Source: an uncultured Bacilli bacterium (GTDB lineage: Bacteria; Bacillota_I; Bacilli_A; RFN20; CAG-449). Taken from it: 42,076 nt of DNA. Both the position numbers and the translations under genes were made by a program. The stretch is taken from NCBI GenBank assembly GCA_947591215.1, contig CANQCZ010000012.1, positions 1 to 42,076 of the forward strand, given 5' to 3'. A model generated the notes under the pieces. It was given only the letters and a program-made list of their open reading frames with translations, did not search any database and was not told the DNA's origin. How positions within the stretch are numbered: the first letter of the stretch is position 1; the number at the start of each line of letters is the position of its first letter. Positions 1 through 9,097 of the stretch are shown here, piece by piece.

Positions 1-143
1 TACATTTATATCTTATTAAATTAAAAACTTGGATGCTAGTCCAAGTTCTTATCGATTGTTAAATCGATTTTGTTCATTTATAAAAAATCTTTTTTGGGGA
101 AATACTAAATTACGAAGATATCTTCTTCAAGAAAGGAAAACAT

Positions 144-323
144 ATGAAAAATTCAAAAGTTATTTGCAGACCTTGCAAAGAGCAAAACAACTGGGAAATT
201 CAAGGGCCAGACGGTAAGGTATTAGACAAACATTTTGCCACACGCTTCGAGTGCGTTAAAGAAGGCGAAAGACTTGCTATGGAATGCGGTTGTGAACTTT
301 GTGTTCTCGATCACTACGAATAA
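144..323 (+). CDS. Small DUF2188-like protein
   Basis: A 59-residue protein beginning MKNSKVICRPCKEQNNWEI. The ATG lies just after a good ribosome binding site (GAAAGGA, positions 131-137). The pattern is an aromatic residue in a short strand (NWEIQ), a Gly-rich turn (GPDGKV), a helix rich in Ala/Glu/Lys (FATRFECVKEGERLA) and a final strand (CELCVLDHYE). This resembles the DUF2188 family, small alpha/beta proteins of unknown function in which the query residue is followed by a helix and a C-terminal strand. It contains five cysteines, which is many for its size, but they do not form a clear zinc knuckle. A terminator follows directly, before enolase. The overlapping frame at 29-217 has no ribosome binding site and reads as noise. 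The assignment is by pattern only. Confidence 0.7.
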   Translation: MKNSKVICRPCKEQNNWEIQGPDGKVLDKHFATRFECVKEGERLAMECGCELCVLDHYE

Positions 324-331
324 TAATTTGT

Positions 332-357
332 AAACGGCCATTTGAAAGGCCGTTTTA
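332..357 (+). terminator. Intrinsic terminator after the DUF2188-like gene
   Basis: The arms AACGGCC (333-339) and GGCCGTT (348-354) form a perfect stem with an 8-base loop, followed by TTTTA. It ends about 18 bases before the enolase start, so enolase is either read through or initiated from within this gap. Confidence 0.75.
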
Positions 358-363
358 AAATAG

Positions 364-1665
<1,302 letters not shown>

Positions 1666-1700
1666 ACTTTAATCACCAATAGTGAAGGTTAAGCAAAGCA

Positions 1701-1740
1701 AATAAGCGGTTTAGTGAATTGTTAGACCGCTTATTTTTTT
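1701..1740 (+). terminator. Terminator of eno
   Basis: The stem AATAAGCGGT (1701-1710) pairs with ACCGCTTATT (1726-1735) around a 15-base loop and is followed by a run of T. A clear Rho-independent terminator. Confidence 0.88.
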
Positions 1741-1987
1741 ATACTTTAATTTTTCGCTTGAAACAATTGGCAATGTTTTTGCAATTTTAAATACAGTAAA
1801 GCAATTTTTATTAATATTTTAAGTTTTTTTAACTTGTTCTAGTTTATTCTTTTTGCTTTTAATAAATATAATGTAATACTATTTTATATAAATCATAAAT
1901 TTTTTAAAGAATGTTTAAAAAATTTTCAATTTACGATATATTTTATTTAGCTCTATATAAACAAACATTAAGTAGTAGGTATGATGT
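1741..1987. other. AT-rich gap before the HTH regulator
   Basis: No gene is supported here. It is very AT-rich. A possible promoter for the regulator is TTTACG (1930-1935), an 18-base spacer and TATATA (1954-1959). The -35 is poor, so this is tentative. The ATG at 1988 has only a weak ribosome binding site (TAGTAGGT). Confidence 0.4.
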
Positions 1988-2569
1988 ATGGATGAACGCG
2001 AATTGACATTACTTTATCTTTTAGATAATTTTTCAGCAAACTTTGCTTACTATAGAAAACAAAAAGGATTCTCACAAACGGAATTTGCTAAAACGCTCAA
2101 TATTTCTAAACAAGCGGTATCTAAATGGGAAAAAGGGAGTTGTTTTCCGGATCTACCACGACTTTTATATTTATGCAATTATTTTGAAATTTCACTTGAC
2201 GATTTCTTTGAAGAGAAGCCATCTCATTTGAAATATCAAAATCCTTATGCTTTTGAAAAAGAAAAAATTAAAGAGATGCTTATAGTGTTAAGGAAAAACA
2301 CCGGATTAACACAAAATGATTTTTCACATTACGTCAATATGACACCACAGATCGTTTGCGTTTGGGAAAAAGGAGAAGCGATTCCTTCTATTGATGTTAT
2401 TAAAGAATTATGCGATAAACTTGACATATCGTTAGATGATTTTTTTCATTATCGACTTTTAAAAAAAGAAAAACCTTATCATGATTATTTGAAATTAGGT
2501 CTTAAAATTTTTATCGGTATTTGGATATTATTATTTACTTCGTTAATAATCTTGTCATTTTTCATTTAG
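1988..2569 (+). CDS. Membrane-anchored regulator with two XRE helix-turn-helix domains
   Basis: A 193-residue protein. Residues about 17-72 form one XRE-type HTH (GFSQTEFAKTLNISKQAVSK then WEKG, followed by LDDFF). Residues about 93-152 form a second, diverged copy (GLTQNDFSHYVNMTPQIVCV then WEKGE, again ending LDDFF). Residues about 169-191 are a strongly hydrophobic helix that reaches the C terminus. The predicted topology is therefore a DNA-binding protein tethered to the inner membrane by its tail. Single-HTH XRE proteins with hydrophobic tails are common in Firmicutes; a tandem repeat inside one chain is less usual and suggests a pseudo-dimer. The second copy has CVWEKG where the first has SKWEKG, so its recognition helix probably reads different DNA. 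Its target and signal are unknown. Confidence 0.8.
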   Translation: MDERELTLLYLLDNFSANFAYYRKQKGFSQTEFAKTLNISKQAVSKWEKGSCFPDLPRLLYLCNYFEISLDDFFEEKPSHLKYQNPYAFEKEKIKEMLIVLRKNTGLTQNDFSHYVNMTPQIVCVWEKGEAIPSIDVIKELCDKLDISLDDFFHYRLLKKEKPYHDYLKLGLKIFIGIWILLFTSLIILSFFI

Positions 2570-2663
2570 ATTAGAAAATAATTATTGGTTTTATTGCTAG
2601 CTTTATTTAAATAAAACAGAAATTTGATATATTTAATTATTAGAGGGTGGAGGAAACTTTAAT

Positions 2664-3713
2664 ATGACAAAAAAGAAAGATAACAATGTTACAATTCGAA
2701 GCTCTGCTGCCGAATATCTTACTTATGTGGCCTCAATAGGCGAAGAAACTCAAAACATCGAAGTTAGATATGAAGATGAAAATATTTGGCTTACGCAAAA
2801 AATGATGGGATTACTTTTTAATGTTGAAGTACATACGATTAATTATCATATTAAAAAGATTTTTGCTGATAGGGAATTGAATGAAAATTCAGTTATTCGA
2901 AATTTTCGAATAACTGCCGATGATGGTAAAACCTATGATACAAATCATTATAATCTTCAAATGATTATCGCGGTTGGTTTTAAAGTTAATTCTGAAAGAG
3001 CGGTTCAATTTCGTAAATGGGTTAATCAAATAGCATCCGAATATACAATGAAGGGTTGGGTTATGGATGATGAAAGATTAATCAGAGGAACTTATTTAAC
3101 TGATAAGTATTTTGAAGAACAATTGGAAAGAGTTCGCGAAATACGTGCTTCTGAAAGAAAGTTTTACCAAAAAATAACCGATTTATATGCTACATCGATT
3201 GATTACGATAAGGAATCTCTAGCAACAAAAAGATTTTATGCCACAGTCCAAAACAAAATGCATTATGCTATTCATGGTCATACAGCTGCCGAATTAATTG
3301 TTGAAAGAGCTGATTCAAGCAAAGAACATATGGGACTTACCACTTGGAAAGATAGTCCGGATGGTAAAATTCAAAAATCAGATGTTGTGATTGCTAAAAA
3401 CTACTTAAACGAATTTGAACTTAGTCAACTTAATAGAATGGTAAATGCGTATTTGGATTTTGCCGAAAATATGGCCCAAAGAAAAATTCCGCTTACAATG
3501 GAAGATTGGGAAAATCGGCTTAATTCATTTATTGAAATGTTCGAATATGGGCTATTAAAAGATGCAAGAAAAGTTTCGAATGAAATCGCAAGACTTCACG
3601 CTGAAACAGAGTTTGAAAAATACAGAGTAATCCAAGATAAATTGTTTATGTCTGATTTTGATAAGTATTTGCTCGAATTAGAAGAACATATAAAAAATGC
3701 AAAAAAAGATTAA
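2664..3713 (+). CDS. RhuM-family protein
   Basis: A 349-residue protein with the virulence RhuM family pattern: an N-terminal winged-helix-like segment (IWLTQKMMGLLFNVEVHTIN, residues about 45-64), the motif SVIRNFRITADDGKTYDTNH near residues 77-94, then NLQMIIAVGFKVNSERAVQF, and a long helical C-terminal part. RhuM was named in Salmonella pathogenicity island 3, but the family is widespread in bacteria and phage-like islands and its biochemical role is not known; relatives look like DNA-binding proteins related to phage KilA/Bro domains. The start has a strong ribosome binding site (GGGTGGAGGA). It sits 94 bases after the double-HTH regulator. Its presence suggests an acquired island gene. 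No toxin, restriction enzyme or integrase is beside it. Confidence 0.85.
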   Translation: MTKKKDNNVTIRSSAAEYLTYVASIGEETQNIEVRYEDENIWLTQKMMGLLFNVEVHTINYHIKKIFADRELNENSVIRNFRITADDGKTYDTNHYNLQMIIAVGFKVNSERAVQFRKWVNQIASEYTMKGWVMDDERLIRGTYLTDKYFEEQLERVREIRASERKFYQKITDLYATSIDYDKESLATKRFYATVQNKMHYAIHGHTAAELIVERADSSKEHMGLTTWKDSPDGKIQKSDVVIAKNYLNEFELSQLNRMVNAYLDFAENMAQRKIPLTMEDWENRLNSFIEMFEYGLLKDARKVSNEIARLHAETEFEKYRVIQDKLFMSDFDKYLLELEEHIKNAKKD

Positions 3714-4171
3714 TTTGATCAAAACCTCAAAGAATTTCTAGTATTGAAATTCATTCATAACCATTAATATTTTAATTGTTTTGCGCCATAATAGTTAAGT
3801 TAAAAATGTTATTTGGCTTTTTATTAGTCTAAATTTTGCGATAACGATTTATTTATTAATTGAAAGTTGCTACTATACTATGATACGACAATCAATTAAA
3901 AAAGTCTTAGGTTTCCATAATATAAATAACCTATGATTTGTTACTTGAAGGAAACGTTTTTTGATTCTACAAAAAGTCGAATAAATATTGAAAACGAAAT
4001 ACATATAACGCGTATAACGCGGATCATTTTTTGATGATCGACAATATCTTTCAAAGAATATTAAAACATCGATTTGCGTTTGAAGTATAAAGGTCTAGAG
4101 TATAACTTAGAAATTTTTTAAAACCAAAGCATTTTATTATTAATAAATATTGCTTACAAACAGATAATTAG
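3714..4171. other. Long non-coding gap upstream of rpmG
   Basis: About 450 bases with no credible gene and no tRNA-like cloverleaf that I can find. It contains a close direct repeat (TATAACGCG, near 4006-4023) and a short hairpin (GATCA...TGATC, about 4022-4039) followed by no T run. The rest is AT-rich, featureless sequence. Confidence 0.5.
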
Positions 4172-4200
4172 TTGACAGTAAAATAATTTTGTGGTATTTT
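4172..4200 (+). promoter_or_regulatory. Sigma-A-type promoter of rpmG-secE-nusG
   Basis: A perfect -35 TTGACA (4172-4177), a 17-base spacer and a -10 TATTTT (4195-4200). It lies 36 bases before the rpmG start and is correctly placed to drive the three-gene operon. Confidence 0.75.
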
Positions 4201-4235
4201 TCTTTCAGCAAGTTTAAAATAAGAAGGTGATATAG

Positions 4236-4385
4236 ATGAGAGAAAAAGTTATTTTGATATGCACTCAATGTCTTTCTAGAAACTATACAACCACTAAAAA
4301 AAAGACTGATGTCAGTAAACGGATGGAACTTGTTAAATATTGCCCTAAGTGCAATGCCCATACGTTACACAAAGAATCACGATAG
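4236..4385 (+). CDS. rpmG: 50S ribosomal protein L33
   Basis: A 49-residue protein, the usual length for L33. It has the zinc-binding form with two Cys pairs (CTQC at residues 9-12 and CPKC at 36-39) and the family segments [20 protein letters not shown] and [18 protein letters not shown]33 sits near the E-site of the large subunit. The ATG follows AGAAGGTGATATAG. The next gene, secE, begins 12 bases after the stop. The order rpmG-secE-nusG is the conserved Firmicutes arrangement. It is short, and the long reverse frame at 4140-4361 is only its antisense shadow. Confidence 0.96.
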   Translation: MREKVILICTQCLSRNYTTTKKKTDVSKRMELVKYCPKCNAHTLHKESR

Positions 4386-4397
4386 GGAGGATTCGTT

Positions 4398-4643
4398 ATG
4401 TATAAGATTAAACGTTATTTCCAAGGTGTCTTGAAACAAGCAAAAATGGTCAGATGGCCTTCTCGTAAAGATTTACTTGTTTCAGTGAGCGTAGTATTAG
4501 TCATCGTCGCTTTTTCAGCTTTAATGTTGGCATTAGATGATTTTATCGTTTCACAATTACTTCAAGAGTTGGATCGCAATTTTGCCTCCAGTGATTCCAC
4601 CACCAGCGAAGCCGTTGCGATGTTATTTAATATCTTGCGGTAG
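4398..4643 (+). CDS. secE: Preprotein translocase subunit SecE
   Basis: SecE is the small clamp subunit of the SecYEG channel in the cytoplasmic membrane. This 81-residue version has the amphipathic N-terminal helix and conserved core (YFQGVLKQAKMVRWPSRKDL, residues 7-26) followed by one transmembrane helix (about 28-55). About 20 residues follow the membrane helix and its short exit segment (NFASSDSTTSEAVAMLFNIL, about 61-80), so it is longer than the 55-65 residue form typical of Gram-positives. The tail is Ser/Thr-rich with a short hydrophobic end. The ribosome binding site is AGGGAGGA. It is flanked by rpmG and nusG as expected. Confidence 0.95.
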   Translation: MYKIKRYFQGVLKQAKMVRWPSRKDLLVSVSVVLVIVAFSALMLALDDFIVSQLLQELDRNFASSDSTTSEAVAMLFNILR

Positions 4644-4655
4644 AAAGGATTAAAT

Positions 4656-5207
4656 ATGGATACTAATATTGAAAAACAATGGTATGTTGTAAATACCTAT
4701 GCTTCTCATGAAAATAAAGTTAAAGAAAATCTTGAACGTCGTGTGGAATCGATGTCATTGCAAGATTATATTTTTAGAATTATTGTTGCGGAGCATGAAG
4801 TTCCGGTAATGAAAGACGGGGTTGCAACCGGAAAGACGAAAATGAAAAATCTTTATCCCGGTTATGTCTTTATCGAAATGATTATGACAGATGAAGCGTG
4901 GTACATGGTTCGTAATACACCAGGGGTCACAGGATTCGTCGGATCATCCGGTGGCGGAGCTAAACCTTTCCCGGTAACTAGAGAACAAATCGAACCGGTT
5001 CTAAAAAGAATGGGTATGGTTGATTTTGAAATGTATTCAAATTATGAAGTCGGAGATTTAGTGAGAGTTATCGCGGGTACGTTTGAAAGCACCGAAGGAA
5101 CCATTGAATCAATTAATACCGAATTGGGTGAAGTGACTATTTCAGCGTTATTCTTCGGAAGACCGACTTCTATTACCGTAAAGTTCTCTGAAGTTGAAAA
5201 AATTTAA
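4656..5207 (+). CDS. nusG: Transcription termination/antitermination factor NusG
   Basis: A 183-residue NusG of normal length. The N-terminal NGN domain (about 6-115) begins with KQWYVVNTYASHENKVKENL and carries NLYPGYVFIEM and WYMVRNTPGVTGFVGSSGGG, the surface that binds the RNA polymerase clamp helices. The C-terminal KOW domain (about 129-183) begins with VGDLVRVIAGTFESTEGTI and ends with the conserved strand region GRPTSITVKFSEVEKI. Start after AGAAAGGATTAAAT. It ends the rpmG-secE-nusG operon: a strong terminator follows at once, and the usual next gene, rplK, lies about 23 kb away. Confidence 0.97.
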   Translation: MDTNIEKQWYVVNTYASHENKVKENLERRVESMSLQDYIFRIIVAEHEVPVMKDGVATGKTKMKNLYPGYVFIEMIMTDEAWYMVRNTPGVTGFVGSSGGGAKPFPVTREQIEPVLKRMGMVDFEMYSNYEVGDLVRVIAGTFESTEGTIESINTELGEVTISALFFGRPTSITVKFSEVEKI

Positions 5208-5210
5208 ATA

Positions 5211-5250
5211 AAAAAATACTTCCAAAATAAAATCGGAAGTATTTTTTTTT
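5211..5250 (+). terminator. Terminator of the secE-nusG operon
   Basis: The stem AATACTTCC (5215-5223) pairs with GGAAGTATT (5235-5243), with flanking A and T runs, an 11-base loop and a long T tract. It separates nusG from the accessory region downstream. Confidence 0.9.
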
Positions 5251-5377
5251 ATACAATAAAATCGAAAATCAATTATTGCTTACATTATTATTTTTATCAA
5301 TACTCCGTTAGAATAAAGGCAAGATATAATGAAAGTGTAAGGATCCGATCAGTAAGTTCTTAACTGATCATTTTAAA

Positions 5378-5509
5378 CTTTTGTAAAGGACTTTTATGGC
5401 TGCGCATAAACTTTTTCAAGGGACTTTTCTAACAATACGTAAATTTTTTCAAGGGACTTTTGTGATAATATGTAAACTTTTTCAAACGAGATTTGCTGTA
5501 AAAGTAGTT
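5378..5509 (+). repeat. Four 33-bp tandem repeats, possible 39-residue repeat peptide
   Basis: Units at 5378-5410, 5411-5443, 5444-5476 and a decayed one at 5477-5509 share the core CTTTTTCAAGGGACTTTT and the ending TAAA. Because 33 is a multiple of three, an open frame at 5396-5515 reads through them: ATG at 5396, 39 residues, stop TAA at 5513-5515. Its repeated 11-residue unit is KLFQGTFLTIR, then KFFQGTFVIIC, then KLFQTRFAVKV. The first DNA unit contains an in-frame stop but supplies AAAGGA nine bases before the ATG. A separate hairpin (GATCAGT/ACTGATC, 5347-5369) sits just upstream. Whether the peptide is made is unknown; it could also be a decayed repeat. The rest of the 5251-5576 gap shows nothing else. 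This is not a CRISPR: there are no unique spacers. Confidence 0.6.
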
Positions 5510-5576
5510 TTTTAATAAGTAAATGTATTAGCAATTTATTAATTTAGTTATATAACTTTCAGTCGATTTTATTATC

Positions 5577-6386
5577 TTAATTATCGACGGATGATTTTAA
5601 TTTTATTATTACGATATGATAACCAAGTAAAACACAATATCCGATGACATAAAAAAGAAACAATAAAATAATCACGTTTGATATAGGACCATATAAAGTG
5701 TCGTAAGAAGCGATATATCTTAAATAGAAGTCATATAGAAGCACACCGCTTGAAAGACCGAAAGAAGCGATTGATGAACCGATAAAAGCGTCTTTCCACT
5801 TTATAGCGAACGTTGACGATAGACGATATAAAAAAGCTAAAGAGAAGGAAAGAATAGCCGTTAAGAAAAGAAAGCGGAAGATTGCAAAAGTAAAAAAGAG
5901 ATTTAAAACCATCGAGTAATAAGTGATGATAATAAAAAACAGAAAAAGACCGGTGGTGACAATTAAAAATAAAATTGTAATGATAATGGATTGGGCTTTG
6001 GCTCTAAAGAATGGTAATTTCGGCAGATGATTTTTAAATCGAGTGTAAGCAAAGAAATTATTAATACCATGTGAAGCGACGTAAAAGGCCACTAGAGCAC
6101 TGAAACCTAAAGAAATAAAAGAACTCATTTTGTTGCGGTAAAGGAAGTCGATAAGATCGTTTATTTGTTGTGGATTAAGATAATATGATAAAAACGTTTC
6201 TACCATTTGTGAAGAAGCAAAGGTTGAAAGTAAAGCAGCACTAATCAATAAGGTGGGCATTAAAGAAAAAAGAAGATAATAGGCTAAAGAAGCGGGAGCA
6301 AAAAACAAATCGCCTTCTAATGTGAATAATTGATGTAATTTTATATATAGCGGATGATTAAAAATTTTATCTTTGATTTTCTTCAT
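5577..6386 (-). CDS. YihY/BrkB-family integral membrane protein
   Basis: A 269-residue polytopic membrane protein. It begins MKKIKDKIFNHPLYIKLHQL and then has the family signature LAYYLLFSLMPTLLISAALL (about 34-53), a Pro-containing first membrane helix preceded by Ala-Tyr-Tyr. About six membrane helices follow, with the conserved AFIGSSIASFGLSSG region (about 196-210) and YGPISNVIILLFLFYVIGYC near the end. The YihY/BrkB (formerly RNase BN) group is an inner-membrane family whose molecular function remains unsettled. No ribosome binding site is evident before the ATG on the reverse strand. The gene converges with nothing; the repeat tract at 5378-5509 lies just past its 3' end. Confidence 0.9.
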   Translation of the reverse strand: MKKIKDKIFNHPLYIKLHQLFTLEGDLFFAPASLAYYLLFSLMPTLLISAALLSTFASSQMVETFLSYYLNPQQINDLIDFLYRNKMSSFISLGFSALVAFYVASHGINNFFAYTRFKNHLPKLPFFRAKAQSIIITILFLIVTTGLFLFFIIITYYSMVLNLFFTFAIFRFLFLTAILSFSLAFLYRLSSTFAIKWKDAFIGSSIASFGLSSGVLLYDFYLRYIASYDTLYGPISNVIILLFLFYVIGYCVLLGYHIVIIKLKSSVDN

Positions 6387-6535
6387 GTATTTATTATTGA
6401 CGTATTAGGAAAGATTAAAAAATTTTTATAGTATAAAATTCGATTATTTTGCCGATATTCTAGGTAAAAAACAAAAAATCTAATTTTCTTGTTTGTATGA
6501 AAAATCATTTTGCTATATCTTTTTAATAATATTAA

Positions 6536-6544
6536 TGTTAAAAT
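6536..6544 (+). promoter_or_regulatory. Candidate extended -10 promoter, cassette 1
   Basis: TGTTAAAAT, an extended -10 element, conserved in position relative to the gene in cassette 2 (TGTTAAGAT at 9533-9541). It predicts a leader of about 90 bases. No convincing -35 is visible, which extended -10 promoters tolerate. Confidence 0.4.
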
Positions 6545-6580
6545 TAGGTTGAAGTAAGATAAAGAACGTTTTTGCTTTGG

Positions 6581-6757
6581 GTTTAAAAATGTTCCGCTTA
6601 GTTCGTAAAAAGGTGATTTAGACCAATTATAAGGAGGTTCAAATGGTATTAAAATCTACTACAAAGACTAAGTTATTACTCTCAACTTTAATGGCACTTA
6701 CCATTGGAGTAGGTGTTGTTAACCAACATGAAAGTGTTGTTAGGGCAGAAGAAAAAA
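6581..6757 (+). repeat. 5' identity block, copy 1 (177 bp)
   Basis: Identical base for base to 9579-9755. It covers the last 62 bases of the leader, including the ribosome binding site AAGGAGG, and the first 38 codons, meaning the whole signal peptide. Homology continues more weakly upstream to about 6522. It stops abruptly where the mature proteins begin to differ. Confidence 0.93.
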
Positions 6758-8943
6758 GCCTGTCGTTAGATTTTAATCTAACGGATGGTAGTGGGGATAG
6801 TAAATTTTTTAACACGCTTGGAGAAAAAAAAGACGGCAGTTATCATAAATTACGTGTATGTTTCGATATATTTGGGAATCCATTTTCTGAAAATGCAACT
6901 GATGAAGACAAACCTCAAGGTAAAGAAAAGTTTGGGGAAGTTTCATTTGTGAATGCTGGTCTAATGACAAATGGTAGTAATGGTAATTCTGATGTTTTAA
7001 ACTATCCGATTATAAGGGGAAATGAGAAGTATGATTATGGAGAGTTTACTTTTACTTTTTTTGACGATGACAAAGATAATTTTTCGGATAATTATTTAAT
7101 AACAAACTTTAATATGACAATTTCAAAATGGGCAAGTGCTAGTAAGGCAGAAGCAATGACAATTGGTGTATATACTTTAAATGATGGCCAAACTAGTTAT
7201 AACACTAATACAACGTCAACTTTTAGCGTAAAAAACGAAAAACCATTTACAGATCAAGTATATTTTAATCTTAATGATCAAGCACCTCTTTCTAATATCA
7301 GAGGCTTAAAATTTAAGACCACTACTACTAATGATGCTCGAGCGGGTATTGTTTCATTAAAAATTTCTTATATCGAAAAAGTAACAAAAAAAACCGTAAC
7401 TTTTAATCCAAACGCGGGTGAAGATGAAGTCTCTTATAGTCAGCCTGAGCTTCCAATAGTATTTGATGTTAACGTAAATGAAACAATTCCTGAAGGATAT
7501 CAACAATTAGAAGTACATCGACAAGGTTATAAATTCCTTGGCTGGTTTAAAGAAGCTTCAGCAGAAAATAAATTTGATTTTTCTCTTCCGATAACAGAAG
7601 ATACTACAATTTATGCCGGTTGGGAAAAAGTAACAACCCAACATAAAGTAACATTTGATGAAAATGGGGGAACTCCTCTTTCAGAAAAAGAAATTCAAGT
7701 ATTAGAAAATAGTTGGATAGAAGAAGAACCAACAACTACTAAAGAAGGATATAAACTTCTTGGCTGGTATGTAACTGAAGATGGTGAAACCAGAAAATGG
7801 GATTTTGAAAATAAAGAAGTTGTTACTAAAGATATTACTCTTAAAGCTAAATGGATTTTAAATGAAGCAGATGAGTTTACTCAATCCGCTGCAGATTCTA
7901 GACTTAGTGTTTCGTATACTAAGGAAGAGTCCTCTGGTGTTGATGAGTTTGTAAAAGTAACAGAAGGTTTAGAAGATTGGACAGGCGAATATTTGATTGC
8001 ATATAATTTGAGTGAAACACAAGCATATGTATATAGTTGTTTAGATGATCAAAGCAATCATGTGTCTGCAATAGTCAACAGTGGTAAAATTTCCTTTAGT
8101 GATACAATTGCTGCATATATGGTAAATATTGAAAAATATTCAACAGGATATTCTATAGCAATCAATTATTCAACAGAAAATCAGGTTAAATATATGGGAT
8201 ATGATACCGATCAAAGCAATGGTATTAATTTTTCTGAAACTCAGCAAATAAATACAATTTCTTGGGATGGGAGTAAGAAAGTTGTTAAAATAACTTCTGA
8301 AAGCGGCAATATTTTTACATATAATAGCAGTACTAGTAATGGTGACAGGTTTAGATATTATAAGTCTAGTACTGTTGATAAACAATCTTCAACATATAAA
8401 TATGTAACCTTATACAAATATAATCCAGGCACCCAAACAAATTATGATGTCACATCCACAACTACAGGATATGGATTAACATTTAATGCTAATGCTTATT
8501 CATCAACAGCAAAATATGGAATGTTCTTAGCTAAAGTGGATGAGGCTAATAAGGATTTAAAATTTGATGTAGAAACTATGGATGTCAATAAAGATAGTGA
8601 TATTACATTAGAAGAAGTTAAAGGAGTTTTAACTGGAAAAGGATTTGATAATCAACAACAATATACTGATTTAAAATTAAATAAAACCGATGAAAAAGGA
8701 GAAATACTTGAATCGGGTAATTACTATACTATGGGTGTTAAGTTTACCTTCAATGATATAGAAAAGTTACCGATTGATGATTGGATTCTCGCGGTCGGAT
8801 ATATGGAAGTTGACGGACAAATTTATTTCTCCTTACCAACTATACATTCTTTGAGAGATTTAGTTAAAATTTATCAAAGCAATGAAGACATTTTACAACA
8901 ACCAGATGCCCAAGGTATCTTAAGTGTACTAGGAGCCTTATAG
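6643..8943 (+). CDS. Secreted InlB-repeat surface protein, cassette 1
   Basis: 766 residues. A Sec signal peptide (1-36, ending HESVVRAEE) is followed by five regions. Residues 38-247 look like a beta-sandwich with the segments NFNMTISKWASASKAEAM and IRGLKFKTTTTNDARAGIVS. Residues 250-328 and 334-404 are two InlB/Listeria-Bacteroides repeats (KVTFDENGG, YKLLGWYVTEDGE, ITLKAKW). Residues about 436-595 form a repeated-strand module (GEYLIAYNLS, YMGYDTDQSNGINF, RFRYYKSS, YVTLYKYN). Residues about 605-766 are the terminal domain shared with the second copy, holding the EF-hand-like loop DVNKDSDITLEE (647-658). There is no LPXTG, membrane tail or SLH domain, so the anchoring mode is unknown. The start has AAGGAGG. 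A small peptide gene and a lipoprotein gene follow. InlB repeats often sit in adhesins; the actual ligand cannot be told. Confidence 0.85.
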   Translation: MVLKSTTKTKLLLSTLMALTIGVGVVNQHESVVRAEEKSLSLDFNLTDGSGDSKFFNTLGEKKDGSYHKLRVCFDIFGNPFSENATDEDKPQGKEKFGEVSFVNAGLMTNGSNGNSDVLNYPIIRGNEKYDYGEFTFTFFDDDKDNFSDNYLITNFNMTISKWASASKAEAMTIGVYTLNDGQTSYNTNTTSTFSVKNEKPFTDQVYFNLNDQAPLSNIRGLKFKTTTTNDARAGIVSLKISYIEKVTKKTVTFNPNAGEDEVSYSQPELPIVFDVNVNETIPEGYQQLEVHRQGYKFLGWFKEASAENKFDFSLPITEDTTIYAGWEKVTTQHKVTFDENGGTPLSEKEIQVLENSWIEEEPTTTKEGYKLLGWYVTEDGETRKWDFENKEVVTKDITLKAKWILNEADEFTQSAADSRLSVSYTKEESSGVDEFVKVTEGLEDWTGEYLIAYNLSETQAYVYSCLDDQSNHVSAIVNSGKISFSDTIAAYMVNIEKYSTGYSIAINYSTENQVKYMGYDTDQSNGINFSETQQINTISWDGSKKVVKITSESGNIFTYNSSTSNGDRFRYYKSSTVDKQSSTYKYVTLYKYNPGTQTNYDVTSTTTGYGLTFNANAYSSTAKYGMFLAKVDEANKDLKFDVETMDVNKDSDITLEEVKGVLTGKGFDNQQQYTDLKLNKTDEKGEILESGNYYTMGVKFTFNDIEKLPIDDWILAVGYMEVDGQIYFSLPTIHSLRDLVKIYQSNEDILQQPDAQGILSVLGAL

Positions 8944-8959
8944 GATAGGAGGAAAAATA

Positions 8960-9097
8960 ATGAAAAGATATATAAAGCCAAATATTTCAGTAGAAAATAT
9001 CAATCTAACGAATATTATTTTGGACTCCGGAACTATCGGAGCTAATTTGGAAGCTTTTGAACAAAAAGATTATCCATTCCAAGTTTTTGAAAATTAA
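8960..9097 (+). CDS. Conserved 45-residue peptide, cassette 1
   Basis: A small gene with an excellent ribosome binding site (AGGAGG, 8948-8953) 16 bases after the upstream stop. The peptide starts MKRYIKPNISVENINLTNII, continues LDSGTIGANLEAFEQK and ends DYPFQVFEN. Its counterpart at 12004-12138 has the same layout with 44 residues: an N-terminal MK-K/R-YIKPN, a middle Asn-x-Ile/Val-Ile-Leu-Asp/Glu-Ser, NLEAFE and an identical tail DYPFQVFEN. It lacks a signal peptide. Short peptides starting MKKYxKP with an Ile/Leu-Ser motif are common in gut Firmicutes and Bacteroidetes as hypothetical proteins; this is from memory, not a search. The conservation of both ends between copies, with synonymous and conservative changes between, argues for a translated gene. 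Function unknown; a partner or precursor peptide is possible. Confidence 0.75.
   Translation: MKRYIKPNISVENINLTNIILDSGTIGANLEAFEQKDYPFQVFEN

Noticed and set aside
29-217. A 62-residue frame at the left end
   Set aside because: No ribosome binding site; it overlaps the well-supported gene at 144-323 and has no plausible protein pattern.
3714-4171. A possible tRNA upstream of rpmG-secE, as seen in some genomes
   Set aside because: I could not draw a cloverleaf or find a T-loop GTTCRA sequence with matching stems.
4140-4361. A 73-residue reverse frame
   Set aside because: Antisense of rpmG, and it crosses the operon promoter.
5378-5509. Tandem repeats as a CRISPR array
   Set aside because: Units are directly adjacent with no spacers, and no cas gene is present.
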